The translations under genes were made by a program, and so were the position numbers. DNA of 64,000 bases from G965215145 sp965215145 (lineage in GTDB: Bacteria > Bacteroidota > Rhodothermia > Rhodothermales > JANQRZ01), in assembly GCA_965215145.1 (NCBI GenBank), contig OZ244038.1:3472001-3536000 (forward strand), in the 5' to 3' direction. The notes beneath the pieces are model-generated. The model was not told where the DNA came from and did not search any database. It worked only from the letters and a program-made list of their open reading frames with translations. This document shows, in pieces, positions 40,677 to 49,772 of the stretch; position 1 is the first letter of the stretch, and each line of letters opens with the position of its first letter.

Positions 40677-41384
40677 TCACGGAGCGCCCGGAGACGGAGC
40701 GCCCGGAGGCGGCGGCTCCTCCGCTAGTGGGCGGAGCTGCCGCATCAGCGCCCCCACGGTGAGGGCGCCGCCGGGCGCGACGGGCAGCCCGGCCGCCCGC
40801 AACGCCGCCGCCACCCACGTGTTGCAGTTGCGGAGGGCGTGGTAGCGCCCGGCGCCGGGGTAGAAGAGGCTTCCGTCCCAGAGCCCCTCCCGCACCGGCT
40901 CGGCGCGGGCGCCGCTCCCCCCGCGGAGGTGGGCGTCGTGGACGAACCGGGCCAGCGCGCGGAGGCCCTCGGCCGAGACCTCCAGGCGGAGCACCTCGCG
41001 GTGGGGGAACGCCTCCGGCGGCGGACGTACGAACCCGGTGACGTGCAGCACGCTCGCCGTCGGCCACAGCCCGGCGCGGAGGGCGTCGCCGACGCCGGGG
41101 TCCGGGTCGGGGTAGTAGCCCGCCTCGCCCCAGCCGACCTCCACATAGCCGCCGCGCGGGAAGTCGGCTCGCTCGGGCCAGACCGCCGGCGCGACGCCCG
41201 CCGCGCGGAGGCTCGCCTGCCTAACAGCGACGCCGGCGTGCCAGCCGTGCTCGACGACCCAGACGGGGTAGGCCGGCTCACCCGGCCCTGGCCGCGCCGC
41301 CCGCTCCGCCGTGGCGCACGCCGGGGTGAGCAGGGCGAGGAGCCCCGCGGCGAGGAGTGCGACGACGAGGGCGATCCGGCGCAT
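40677..41384 (-). CDS. DUF2459 / TIGR02117-family lipoprotein-like protein
   Basis: 235 aa from the ATG at 41384. Signal-like N-terminus (IALVVALLAAGLLALLTPACA, possible lipid Cys), then the family core YPVWVVEHGWHAGVAVRQAS, VEVGWGEAGYYPD, LFYPGAGRYHALRNCNTWVA. This family (urease-region conserved protein) has a Cys/His arrangement reminiscent of NlpC/P60-like amidases (NCNTW carries a Cys). Function unproved. 26 nt downstream of the porin gene, same strand. Confidence 0.8.
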   Translation of the reverse strand: MRRIALVVALLAAGLLALLTPACATAERAARPGPGEPAYPVWVVEHGWHAGVAVRQASLRAAGVAPAVWPERADFPRGGYVEVGWGEAGYYPDPDPGVGDALRAGLWPTASVLHVTGFVRPPPEAFPHREVLRLEVSAEGLRALARFVHDAHLRGGSGARAEPVREGLWDGSLFYPGAGRYHALRNCNTWVAAALRAAGLPVAPGGALTVGALMRQLRPLAEEPPPPGAPSPGAP

Positions 41385-41410
41385 GGGGTGTGACCCTCTC
41401 AAGGGCCAGG

Positions 41411-42589
41411 TCAGAACACGAACTGCCACTGGAGCACGACGAGGTGCTCGTCGGAGCCCGCGTCGGGGAGGGCGTTGGCGTAGGCGAGCGTCACGCGGTT
41501 CTGGCGGTAGGCGAGGCCGCGGCGGTCACTGAGGCTGTAGCTCGCCCCCGCCGTTACGTAGGTGTCGGCCGGTCCATCGGCGTCGGGGAGGAACTGCTCG
41601 AACCGGGCGAACACCTCGCCGTGCGCGACGGGCGCCGCGGCGGCGAGGAGGGCGTAGCCGAGGGCGTGCTGCCCGCCGAGGCCGCCGACCTCCTCGTACT
41701 GGATGCCCAGCACGTCGGCCTTGAAGCGGAGGGGTTGGTCGCCGGGGTAGCGGCCCCAGTAGGCGTGGGCGGCGTAGCTCACGTAGGTCCGCCCCTCGTC
41801 CAGCGCCCCCTCCGAGAGCGTCGGGAAGAGGGCGGCGTCGGGGGCGGTGTGGGGGTTCCGCGAGCCGTTGTAGCCGACGAACCCGCCGACCTCCACGCCC
41901 GGCAAGCCGGAGGGCTCGAAGGCGGCGTAGGCGCCCACGGCCTGCGCGAGCCGGTCCACCGCGCTGGATCCCAGTCCCGTGGCGTCGTTGCCGCTGATGC
42001 CCTGGCGGAAGTTGCCGCGCGTGCGGTCGAAGCTGTCGTCGCCGCCGTGGACGTGGAGCTCGACGGTGAACTCGTCGGTCTGGTAGCGGGCCTCGGCGCC
42101 GAACGTCCGCCCACGCGAGCCGATGGTGCTGCGCGACCACCGCTCGGCGATGGCGGCGCGCTCGACGGCGTCGATGCGGGTGTGGGAGGTGAAGACGTAG
42201 GCGCGCGGCTGCGGCCCGGCGAGGTAGCCGGCGCGGAGGCGCCACCGCGGCGACGGGCTGTAGAACCCGTAGAGGTCCACGCTGGCGAGGTCGCCCGAGC
42301 CGACGTCCACGTCGTAGTGGACCCCAAACCCGCTCCCGAACGTGGCCGTCGCGCGGAACCGGGCGCGGCGGATCCCGAAGCCGAGGCGGGCCACGTCCTC
42401 AGCGACCTCGGCCCCGTCCTCTTCTTGTAGATCGGAGAGCCCGAAGCTGAGGCGGGGCTGGAACGTCCCGCTCAGCCGGAGCGACACGTCGCCCGTGCTG
42501 GTCTCGACGGAGCGGGGGTCCTCCTGCGCCCACGCGGCGGGGGCGGCGAGGAGGACGCAGAGGAGAGCGGCGAGGAGCGGGAGGCGCAT
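41411..42589 (-). CDS. Outer-membrane porin (OprO/OprP-like)
   Basis: 392 aa. Signal peptide (LPLLAALLCVLLAAPAAWAQ), then a beta-barrel beginning VSLRLSGTFQPRLSFGLSD and RARFRATATFGSGFGVHYDV, typical of the phosphate-selective porin O/P family, ending in Phe (VVLQWQFVF). Localised to the outer membrane; substrate unknown (phosphate, pyrophosphate or general anions). Same strand as the antiporter upstream and the DUF2459 gene downstream. Confidence 0.8.
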   Translation of the reverse strand: MRLPLLAALLCVLLAAPAAWAQEDPRSVETSTGDVSLRLSGTFQPRLSFGLSDLQEEDGAEVAEDVARLGFGIRRARFRATATFGSGFGVHYDVDVGSGDLASVDLYGFYSPSPRWRLRAGYLAGPQPRAYVFTSHTRIDAVERAAIAERWSRSTIGSRGRTFGAEARYQTDEFTVELHVHGGDDSFDRTRGNFRQGISGNDATGLGSSAVDRLAQAVGAYAAFEPSGLPGVEVGGFVGYNGSRNPHTAPDAALFPTLSEGALDEGRTYVSYAAHAYWGRYPGDQPLRFKADVLGIQYEEVGGLGGQHALGYALLAAAAPVAHGEVFARFEQFLPDADGPADTYVTAGASYSLSDRRGLAYRQNRVTLAYANALPDAGSDEHLVVLQWQFVF

Positions 42590-42620
42590 CGTGCAGCGGG
42601 ATGAGTGGAGGGGAGCGGGA

Positions 42621-44537
42621 TCAGCCGCCGAGGCGGAGGCGGACCTCGTCGAGCGAGCCGGGCTCGGCGACCAGCGTGACCTCGTCGCCGCGGCGGAGGA
42701 CGGTGTGGCCGCTCGGGACGATGGCGCTGCCGTCGCGCGTCACGGCGAGGAACAGGACGTCGAGGGGGAGGCGGAGGTCCCGCAGCGGGAGCCCGTCGAG
42801 GTCGCGGTTCGTGACGGGCACCTGCGCCACGGCCCGGTCGGTGCGCTGGCGGAGGAGGAGCGCGGCGGACTCCGGCGCCTGCACGGCCTGCTGGAACAGC
42901 GTCACCATCGCGAGGCCGGGGTCCACGACGAACGCGCCGAGCTCCTCGAACGCCGCGAGGTGGCGCCCGCCGGCCGGCCGCACGACGAGGCGCTCGACGC
43001 CGAACCGCTCGGCGGCGTAGCGGAGCGCAAAGAGGTTCTGGCGGTCGTCCGGGAGGAGCGCCACCACGGCCGCCGTCCGCTCCGACAAGAGCCCCTCCAG
43101 CACGGCCTCGTCCACGGCCGGGACGTGCCGCTCGTCCACGTCCTCGGCCGCGAGGCGCTCGACGTGCTCGCGGTCGGGGTCGGCGAGGACGACGCGCCAG
43201 CCCTGCGCCCCGAGCGCGCGGGCCAGCGCCACCGACTGCCCCTCGACGCCGAGCACGAGCACGTCCCGCGCCGCCGCCGCCGGGGCCGACTCCGGGAGGT
43301 GCGCCTCGCCGGCGCGCTTGAGCGCGGCCTTGAGGAAGAGCGGCCCGAAGATCTCGTTCAGCACGACGACCGAGATGATCAGCGTGGCGAACGCCGTCCC
43401 GAGGTCGGGGAACTGGACCGCCACCTCGCGCGCGAGCCCGAGCGCAATCCCGGCCTGGGTGATGAACGCCATCCACGAGATCCGCCGGATCCGCGGGGGC
43501 TCCCCCGCCAACGTTGCCCCCGCCGCCGCGCCGACGCCGATCCCCAGCATCCGCACGCCGAACAGCGCCGCCGCGAACGGGAGCGTCGCCCACAAGATGT
43601 CGAGCTTGAGGGCGAGCCCGGTGATGGTGAAGAACGCGACGTACACCGCCGGCCCGACGTCGTGGAGGATCCGGTCGAACTCGGCGCGGAAGCGGGAGAA
43701 GTTGGTGACGATGAACCCCCCGATCATCGCGATCAGCAGCGGCTCGATGTAGACCTCGAACCCGAGCCGCTCCACGCTCGCCGCCTTCACCCAGCCGGCC
43801 AGCCCGTAGACCCCGTACCCGATCCCGAGCACGAGAGCGATCTTGAGGAGGTGCGGCCAGCGCTGCCCGAGCACGAGCTTCAGGAGCTGCCCGACGGCGA
43901 GGCCGACCGCGGCGGCCAGCCCGAGGTCGAGCGCGAGCAGCCCGAGGAAGCCGGCGCCCAGCGGCTCCCCCGTCAGCAGCGCGCTCGCCAGCGACGTCGC
44001 CACGGCGAAGAGGACGATGATGACGACGTCCATGAGGACCGTCACCCCGAGGGCCGTCCGGGTGAACGGCCCCCGCGCGTGGACCTCCTTGATGACGGCG
44101 ATGGTGGAGGGCGGTGAGAGCGCCAGCAGCACGGCCGCCCCGAGCAGCGCCGTCGCGAGGCGGGCCTCGAAGGGCCACCCCGCGGTGAAGGGCAGGTACG
44201 CCGTGAGCGCGTACGTCGCCGCGGCCACGAGGGCGAACGTCACAGCGAGGATGCCGCCCGTGCTGAAGAGGATCGGGCGGAGCCGCGGGCGGAGCTCCTT
44301 GAGGTAGAGCTCGCCGCCGGCCACGAACGCGATCACCGCCAGCGCGAGCTCGTCCACGAACCGGAGCTGCTCGGCCGCGCTCGACGGCAGGAAGCCGAGG
44401 CCGAACGAGCCGACGAGGGCGCCGGCGAAGAGGTACCCCGTGATGGTCGGGAGCCGCAGCCACTTGAACCCCTGCCCGATGAGGTAGGACGCTAGGCAGA
44501 CGACGGAGAAGGCGAGGGCGTACTCCAGCGTCTGCAT
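42621..44537 (-). CDS. Second Kef-type CPA2 antiporter with TrkA domains
   Basis: 638 aa. N-terminal antiporter (about 1-375): TITGYLFAGALVGSFGLGFL, FVAGGELYLKELRPRLRPIL, SPPSTIAVIKEVHARGPFTR, FVTNFSRFRAEFDR. The central TrkA-N (~395-510) reads VLVLGVEGQSVALARALGAQ. TrkA-C (~545-635) reads VTRDGSAIVPSGHTVLRRGD. It differs clearly from the antiporter at 35879, so they are not recent duplicates. Likely K+ or Na+/H+ exchange under nucleotide gating. Confidence 0.88.
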   Translation of the reverse strand: MQTLEYALAFSVVCLASYLIGQGFKWLRLPTITGYLFAGALVGSFGLGFLPSSAAEQLRFVDELALAVIAFVAGGELYLKELRPRLRPILFSTGGILAVTFALVAAATYALTAYLPFTAGWPFEARLATALLGAAVLLALSPPSTIAVIKEVHARGPFTRTALGVTVLMDVVIIVLFAVATSLASALLTGEPLGAGFLGLLALDLGLAAAVGLAVGQLLKLVLGQRWPHLLKIALVLGIGYGVYGLAGWVKAASVERLGFEVYIEPLLIAMIGGFIVTNFSRFRAEFDRILHDVGPAVYVAFFTITGLALKLDILWATLPFAAALFGVRMLGIGVGAAAGATLAGEPPRIRRISWMAFITQAGIALGLAREVAVQFPDLGTAFATLIISVVVLNEIFGPLFLKAALKRAGEAHLPESAPAAAARDVLVLGVEGQSVALARALGAQGWRVVLADPDREHVERLAAEDVDERHVPAVDEAVLEGLLSERTAAVVALLPDDRQNLFALRYAAERFGVERLVVRPAGGRHLAAFEELGAFVVDPGLAMVTLFQQAVQAPESAALLLRQRTDRAVAQVPVTNRDLDGLPLRDLRLPLDVLFLAVTRDGSAIVPSGHTVLRRGDEVTLVAEPGSLDEVRLRLGG

Positions 44538-44627
44538 AGGCGCGGGAGGGGTGGTTACGCGGGGGAGTGAGCCGGCGGGCGGCGCCCGTCCAGCCGGGGG
44601 GAGCGGCCCCTGACGCCGGACCCCGCG

Positions 44628-44667
44628 CGCCGGTTGCCGCGCGAAGCCCCTGTGAAGCCGATTTCAC
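44628..44667. repeat. 40-nt intergenic repeat D, copy 2
   Basis: Same outer sequences as 40617-40656 (11 and 16 nt identical). It ends 3 nt before the stop of the L,D-transpeptidase gene. A partial third match (GTCGATTTCAC) is near 45706. Confidence 0.7.
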
Positions 44668-44669
44668 TC

Positions 44670-45638
44670 TTACGAGCCCACGCCCCGGGTGCCGGCCTCC
44701 GCGCGCCGCGCGTCGAAGCGCTCCTGCTGCGCCGTGCCGGCGGGGACGCTCAGCGGGTCCGCCGGGAGGTCCACCACGACGAGCTCGGGGCCGGCGGGGG
44801 TGTGGCGGAACCGTGCCGGCGGCCCGTCCGGCTCCTCCCCATCGCCGAGGACCAGCAGCGTCGTGCCCTGCGCGATCACCTCGCCGCCCATCGCGCCGCG
44901 GCCGGCCGTCGTGGTCCACGGCTCGGCCCAGTCGTAGAGCCACCGCGCGTCGGCGTTGATCATGCGGACGCAGCCGTGGCTCGCGGGGGCCCCGGTGGGC
45001 ATGGCGTACTGGTGGGTGTGGAAGCCGCGGTCCCGGTGGAAGTTGAACACCCACCGCATCAGCCACTCCTCACCGGGCGGGCTCTCGCTGGAGACGCGCT
45101 CCTCGGTCTGCCAGTTGAAGTTGTAGCGCCCGCCGGGCGTCTCGGTGCCGGGGGCGCCGGTGTTGACGAGGCCCCAGCGGACGAGGCGGCCGTCCTCGTA
45201 GGCCGCCCACGCCTGCGCCCCCTTGTGGATCACGGCGAGCTTGCCGAGCGGCGTCGCGCCGGGGTAGGTGCGCGGGAACGGCGCGTAGGCCCGGAGGTCC
45301 TGCCCGAGCGGGTCCGGGAGCACGAGCGTGTCCCCGATCCCGAGCCGGTCCACGTCGGTGCGGGTGAGGAACTCGAGGAGCGGGATCTGCGCCTTCCCCC
45401 GCTGCACGTCGCCGCCGCCCATCGCCTGATAGAGCGCGTGGCGGGCGAAGATGGAGTTGCCCGTGGGGTGCTCCAGGATGTGGTAGCGGTACGTCACCTC
45501 CGGGATCGCCTCCAGCGCATCCTGGCGGGCGTAGAGCAGCGCCGCGAGGCGGTCCTGGTTGTAGTACTGCGCGGCGGCCGGGGTGGCCGCGGGCAGCGCC
45601 GCGAGAAGCGCGAGGGCGAGCAGGCAGGCGGTGCGCAT
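44670..45638 (-). CDS. L,D-transpeptidase (YkuD domain)
   Basis: 322 aa. Signal peptide (LLALALLAALPAATPAAAQ), LysM-less N-terminal region, then YkuD catalytic domain: GKLAVIHKGAQAWAAYED, NTGAPGTETPGG, His in RGFHTHQYAMPTG and the active-site cysteine in ASHGCVRMINADA. Forms 3-3 cross-links or attaches proteins to peptidoglycan in the periplasm. Full catalytic motif present. Confidence 0.9.
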   Translation of the reverse strand: MRTACLLALALLAALPAATPAAAQYYNQDRLAALLYARQDALEAIPEVTYRYHILEHPTGNSIFARHALYQAMGGGDVQRGKAQIPLLEFLTRTDVDRLGIGDTLVLPDPLGQDLRAYAPFPRTYPGATPLGKLAVIHKGAQAWAAYEDGRLVRWGLVNTGAPGTETPGGRYNFNWQTEERVSSESPPGEEWLMRWVFNFHRDRGFHTHQYAMPTGAPASHGCVRMINADARWLYDWAEPWTTTAGRGAMGGEVIAQGTTLLVLGDGEEPDGPPARFRHTPAGPELVVVDLPADPLSVPAGTAQQERFDARRAEAGTRGVGS

Positions 45639-45668
45639 GGGCGTTCGGTGCGGATAACGGGCCCGAGT

Positions 45669-46832
45669 CTACGGCGAGCCCGGCGCCTCCGCTCCCCTGC
45701 CCGCGTCGATTTCACCGTCGGCATCTCCCTCGGCTGCCTCGCCATCGCGCCAGCGGATGCGGGCGACGACGGGCCGGTGGTCCGAGAACCGCACGTCCGG
45801 CACGCGCACGGCAACGACCTCGAAGGCGGGGTCCACGAGGACGTGGTCGATGCGGACGAGGGGGAGGTCCGAGCGGTACGTCCCGCCCCACCCGGAGCCG
45901 GCGGCGCGGAAGGCGTCGGTGCGGCCTCGGGCGAGCTGGCGGTAGGCCCAGTTGTCCGGCGTCGCGTTGAAGTCCCCGGAGACGATCACGGGGAGCGCCT
46001 CGGCGTCGAGGCGGGCGCGGAGGGCGCGGACCTCGCGGGCGCGGTGGCGGTAGGCGGCGCGGTAGCGGCGGAGGAACGACCGCCACGTCGCGGGGCGGAG
46101 GGCGTGGAAGCCGCCCTCCCACGGCTTCGCCGCGCCGAACGAGCGGAGGTGGACGTTGTAATGGACGGCCTCGCGCCCGCGCCAGCGGAGCCGGGTGCGG
46201 AGGTACGACGAGGCCGCGGAGTCCCCGGCGAAGGCGGGCAGCGCGCCCTCGGCCTGCTCCAGCACGACGGGCCCGCCGTCGCGGCGGATGAGGAGCGGCT
46301 CGTCGAGCCGCCCCCCCCGCTCCATCGCCGCCGGCAGCGCGACGCGGTAGCCGAGCACCTCGGTGGCGGGGAGGAGGTAGCCGGTGATCCGCGTCCGGCG
46401 ACGCCCGTGCGGCGGCACCCACGCCAGCGCCTCCTGCAGGGCGAGCACGTCCGGTTGCTCCTCAGCCATGAGGCCGTACACGTTGGCCGCCAGCTCCTCG
46501 GCGCTGCGTCCGTGGCGCGGCACGTTGAACGTCATCAGCTCCAGGTCGTCCGGCCCCGCCGCCGGCGCCCCCACCTGCCCAAAGGGCGCGGCCCGGAGCG
46601 CCACGGCTGCGGCCAGCCCGAGCCCGACCGCCGCCCACCCCCGCTTCTTGAGCCCCAGCGCGACGAGCGCCGCCACCGCCAACGCGGCGCCGGTGAACGG
46701 GAGCACCACCGCCGCCATCGCCGCCCACCAGAACGGGCCGGGGTCGAGGTAGGCCCCCGCGAACCCCGCCGCGACGAGCGCCACCAGCAGCCCATAGGCG
46801 AGCACGAGCGGAAGCCAGAGGAGACGCCTCAC
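45669..46832 (-). CDS. Membrane-anchored endonuclease/exonuclease/phosphatase-family protein
   Basis: 387 aa from the GTG at 46832; an ATG at 46898 in the same frame would put 22 repeat-encoded residues in front. Three N-terminal hydrophobic segments (about 1-90), then the EEP fold: DLELMTFNVPR, DVLALQEAL, YNVHLRSFG, IVSGDFNATPDNWAYR, IDHVLVD, FSDHRPVVARI. All EEP metal and catalytic residues (Glu, Asp, Asn, His) are in place. Typical of surface-exposed phosphodiesterases of unknown substrate. Confidence 0.85.
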   Translation of the reverse strand: MRRLLWLPLVLAYGLLVALVAAGFAGAYLDPGPFWWAAMAAVVLPFTGAALAVAALVALGLKKRGWAAVGLGLAAAVALRAAPFGQVGAPAAGPDDLELMTFNVPRHGRSAEELAANVYGLMAEEQPDVLALQEALAWVPPHGRRRTRITGYLLPATEVLGYRVALPAAMERGGRLDEPLLIRRDGGPVVLEQAEGALPAFAGDSAASSYLRTRLRWRGREAVHYNVHLRSFGAAKPWEGGFHALRPATWRSFLRRYRAAYRHRAREVRALRARLDAEALPVIVSGDFNATPDNWAYRQLARGRTDAFRAAGSGWGGTYRSDLPLVRIDHVLVDPAFEVVAVRVPDVRFSDHRPVVARIRWRDGEAAEGDADGEIDAGRGAEAPGSP

Positions 46833-46838
46833 TGCGGT

Positions 46839-46903
46839 GGAGGATGGGGGATGGAGGATGGAGAATAGGACCGCTGCCCGCCGCCCTCTATCCTCCATGC
46901 CCC
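46839..46903. repeat. Heptamer array H6 (two opposed arms)
   Basis: Left arm 46839-46866: four heptamers of the form GGNGNAT (GGAGGAT, GGGGGAT first). Right arm 46890-46903: ATCCTCC, ATGCCCC, the reverse complement type in the same register, continuing into the coding end of the rhomboid-like gene (stop at 46905). Confidence 0.8.
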
Positions 46904-46904
46904 A

Positions 46905-47888
46905 TCACTGCTGGCTGGCTTCGTAGAGGATCCGCTTCTCCTCCTCGGTCAGCGCGTCGTAGCCCCGCTCGTTGATCTTGTCCAGGATCTCGTCGATGCC
47001 GACGGCCGGGGCGTCGCGCTTCGGGGCGGGGCGGCGTTTGCCCGGCGGCTTCGGCGTGCTCTTCGGGCCGCCTTTGGGCCTACCCGAGGGCTGCTGCTTG
47101 CTGAGGCGCTGCTCGGCGGCGGCGGCGCGGCGGCTGAGCCCCTCCTTCATCCGGGAGACGAACCCGCCGCTGCTCTCGCGCCGCGCCCCGTAGGCGCCTC
47201 CGACGGTGCGCGACGGGAAGAGCCCCTTCGCCCACGCGGCGAGGTCGGTCCCCCGCTGCTGCGCGCGCGCGAAGACGACGCCCGTGCCCGCCGCGCCGAG
47301 GTACGTCACGAGCAGCCACGGCGCGCCGAGGCTGAAGAGGCAGACGAGCACCAGGAACCCCACGGCCACCCACTTGATCGGGATCACCCCGAGGAAGAGC
47401 AGCCCGATCCCGCGCGTCGGGTAGAGCGTGGCGATGGCGAAGAGGACGCCGAGCACGGCCGGCGTCGCGCCCCACACGACGCCCCAGCCGCCGCCGGCCG
47501 CCGTCCCCAGCAGCGCCGCGAGGACGCCGCCCCCGAGGATGGAGAGCACCACGAGCCCGAAGAACCGGTGGCTCCCGTGGGTCTCCTCGTACTCCCGCCC
47601 GATCCAGTAGAGCCACAGCATGTTGAACGCGAACCCGATCAGCCCGAAAAAGCTGATGTCGAGGTGGATCAGCGAGTACGTCACGAACTGCCACGGCTGG
47701 AGCAGCGCGCCCGGCAACGACGGCCGCAGCGTGAGCGCGAGCCCCACGCCCTGCGCCGCCTCGGACACCTGCGCCGCGACGATCCACACGAGGTAGACCG
47801 CGACGTGCGTCGTGAGGATCAGCCGCATCGCGGGCGGCAGCGCCCGGTACCACAGGCGGAAACGGTCGAGCGGGCTCTCTCCGGTCAT
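46905..47888 (-). CDS. Rhomboid-family protein, catalytically degenerate, with C-terminal DUF6576
   Basis: 327 aa. Six membrane segments with the rhomboid outline (WQFVTYSLIHLDISFFGLIG, FNMLWLYWIGREYEETHG). Where the active serine motif GxSG is expected it reads GVVWGATPAVLG, so the serine is missing. The C-terminal ~80 residues are cytosolic, basic/proline-rich, ending in IDEILDKINERGYDALTEEE, the DUF6576 module found in Bacteroidota rhomboids. Likely a non-proteolytic rhomboid, possibly a partner or chaperone for the active one at 47961. Confidence 0.8.
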   Translation of the reverse strand: MTGESPLDRFRLWYRALPPAMRLILTTHVAVYLVWIVAAQVSEAAQGVGLALTLRPSLPGALLQPWQFVTYSLIHLDISFFGLIGFAFNMLWLYWIGREYEETHGSHRFFGLVVLSILGGGVLAALLGTAAGGGWGVVWGATPAVLGVLFAIATLYPTRGIGLLFLGVIPIKWVAVGFLVLVCLFSLGAPWLLVTYLGAAGTGVVFARAQQRGTDLAAWAKGLFPSRTVGGAYGARRESSGGFVSRMKEGLSRRAAAAEQRLSKQQPSGRPKGGPKSTPKPPGKRRPAPKRDAPAVGIDEILDKINERGYDALTEEEKRILYEASQQ

Positions 47889-47960
47889 GGCCTCGGAGGG
47901 GCGGAAGCGGGGCGGGGCATGGAGGGGGTCGTCAATCTACGCTGCGGGTCAAGCCGCGCG

Positions 47961-48680
47961 TCAGCGCGCGGCGGCGCCGCGGGGGATGAGCCGGCCGCGC
48001 CAGTGCTGGATGAGGAGGAACCCCGTCAGCATCCCCCCGAGGTGGGCGAAGTTCGCCACGCCGGCCTGCGTGCCCGTGACGCCGAAGAAGAGGTCGAGCA
48101 CGGCGATCCCGACGACGAGGTACTTCGCCTTGACGGGGACGAAGAAGTACAGGTAGATCGGCTCGTCGGGGTACATCATCCCGAAGGCCAGCAGCACGCC
48201 GAGCACGCCGCCCGAGGCGCCGAGCGTCGGCACGATCACGGGGTCCCCGATGCCGAACAGGAACGGCGCGCTGGTGACGAGGAGCTGGATCGCGCTGGCG
48301 CCGAGGACGCACGCGAAGTAGTAGACGGCGAAGCGCCGGCTCCCCCACACGTTCTCGATCCGCATCCCGAACATCCACAGCCCGAACATGTTGAGGAACA
48401 GGTGCCCGAAGCCGCCGTGGAGGAACCCGCACGTCAGGAGCTGCCACGGGAAGAACGACGGCACCGGCAGCAGCCCGTCCGGCGAGCGCGCCACATCGGG
48501 CGTCCCCGCCGGCCACAGCGCCGCCCAGTCCCGGAGCGCCACGCCGAGCGGGTTCAGCGCCGCCCCGAGCGAGAGCCCGTACATGGCGAAAAACACCAGC
48601 CCGTTGATGATGAGCAGGTTCTTGACGACGGGCGGCATCACCGACCACGTGGTCGGCGGGCGGTAGGCGGTCTGGGCCAC
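47961..48680 (-). CDS. Rhomboid intramembrane serine protease
   Basis: 239 aa. Active-site serine in LGASGGVLGVLLAFG and the histidine in NFAHLGGMLTGFLL; structural HGGFGHLFLNMFGLWMFG is the conserved loop 1/helix 2 part. Inner membrane, cleaves substrates within the bilayer. The downstream gene (72 nt away, same strand) is a degenerate relative, a pair arrangement common in Bacteroidota. Confidence 0.92.
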   Translation of the reverse strand: MAQTAYRPPTTWSVMPPVVKNLLIINGLVFFAMYGLSLGAALNPLGVALRDWAALWPAGTPDVARSPDGLLPVPSFFPWQLLTCGFLHGGFGHLFLNMFGLWMFGMRIENVWGSRRFAVYYFACVLGASAIQLLVTSAPFLFGIGDPVIVPTLGASGGVLGVLLAFGMMYPDEPIYLYFFVPVKAKYLVVGIAVLDLFFGVTGTQAGVANFAHLGGMLTGFLLIQHWRGRLIPRGAAAR

Positions 48681-48856
48681 GGGAGCGTTCGGGCGAGAGC
48701 GGAGGGGCTACCTTGCAGCCGCCGCCGGAAGCCGCGTGCCGCCCCCGCAGAACGGCCGCAGCCGCAGCGAAGTTGCGGAGTGAGCAATCGCTAGCGCACC
48801 GCCACCTACGCGGTTCCCATCCCCTCCGCCCCCTGCACTCCCCCTCCTTCCCCCCC

Positions 48857-49762
48857 GTGCTCCTCTTCCTTTCCGACCTCCACCTCGGGCGCGGCGCGCC
48901 GGCCGAGACGCGGGCCGCCGAGCACGACGCCGTGGCGCTGCTCGACGCCCACGCGGACGAGCTTCGGGAGGCCGCGAATCGGAGCCAGGACGAGGACCTC
49001 GCCGGCCTCGTCCTGCTCGGCGACGTGTTCAACGCGTGGATCGAGTACCGCACGCTCGTGCCGAAGGGCGGCGTCCGGCTCCTCGGCGCGCTGGCCGCGC
49101 TGACGGACGCCGGCGTGCCGGTCACCTACGTCGTCGGGAACCGGGACCCGTGGCAGCTCTCGTACCTCGAAGAGGAGCTCGGCGTGCGGCTCGTGCGGGA
49201 GGCGTGGACGGGGCGGGCTGCCGGGCGCGCCCTGTATATTGCCCACGGCGACGGGCGCGTCCCCTCCGAGCGCGCGTACAACCTCCTCCGGCCGATCCTC
49301 CGCAGCGGCATGGCCTACCGCCTCTTCCGCACGGCCCTCCCCGGCGACTGGGGCTTCCGGCTGGCCCAGCGCGTCGCCGCCCGCGACACCGGCGATGCCC
49401 GCCGGCCCGTCGTCGAGGGCGTCCGCGCCCACGCCCGCCACGTCCTCGCCACCACCGCCGCGAGCCTCGCGGTGATGGGCCACAGCCACCAAGCCGAGCT
49501 GACCGCCCTCCCCGGCGGGACGTACCTCAACCCCGGCTACTGGTTCGCCGACCGCACCTTCGCCCGGCTCGACATCGCAGATCCCGCTCGCGGGGCCGAC
49601 GGCGTGCGGCTGCTGCGGTGGGCCGACGGCCGCGCCGAGACGGTTGCCACGGAGCCGGCGCCTGCGGGACCGGAGGCGACGATCCCCGAAAGCTCCACCG
49701 ACCCCGCCGCCCTTCCTAGCAACATCGCCGCCCCGGACGCCGTTTCCCGCCGCGACGCCTGA
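48857..49762 (+). CDS. LpxH-like UDP-2,3-diacylglucosamine diphosphatase / metallophosphatase
   Basis: 301 aa from a GTG at 48857. Calcineurin-like fold: FLSDLHLG (metal ligands), LLGDVFNAWIE, VVGNRDPWQL, IAHGDGRV, MGHSHQAELT. The GNRD and the cap region (SGMAYRLFRTALPGDWGF) fit the LpxH group of lipid A synthesis in Bacteroidota. The C-terminal ~50 residues are unrelated low complexity. It is 10 nt upstream of the PBP1A gene, so the two envelope genes form an operon. Confidence 0.85.
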   Translation: MLLFLSDLHLGRGAPAETRAAEHDAVALLDAHADELREAANRSQDEDLAGLVLLGDVFNAWIEYRTLVPKGGVRLLGALAALTDAGVPVTYVVGNRDPWQLSYLEEELGVRLVREAWTGRAAGRALYIAHGDGRVPSERAYNLLRPILRSGMAYRLFRTALPGDWGFRLAQRVAARDTGDARRPVVEGVRAHARHVLATTAASLAVMGHSHQAELTALPGGTYLNPGYWFADRTFARLDIADPARGADGVRLLRWADGRAETVATEPAPAGPEATIPESSTDPAALPSNIAAPDAVSRRDA

Positions 49763-49772
49763 CCCGCCACCC

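Noticed and set aside
42472..45066. An 860-residue minus-strand protein spanning the antiporter and transpeptidase
   Set aside because: Out of frame with both clear genes; composition typical of antisense/out-of-frame high-GC reads.
45706..45716. A third full copy of the 40-nt repeat D
   Set aside because: Only 11 nt match and they are inside the EEP coding sequence.
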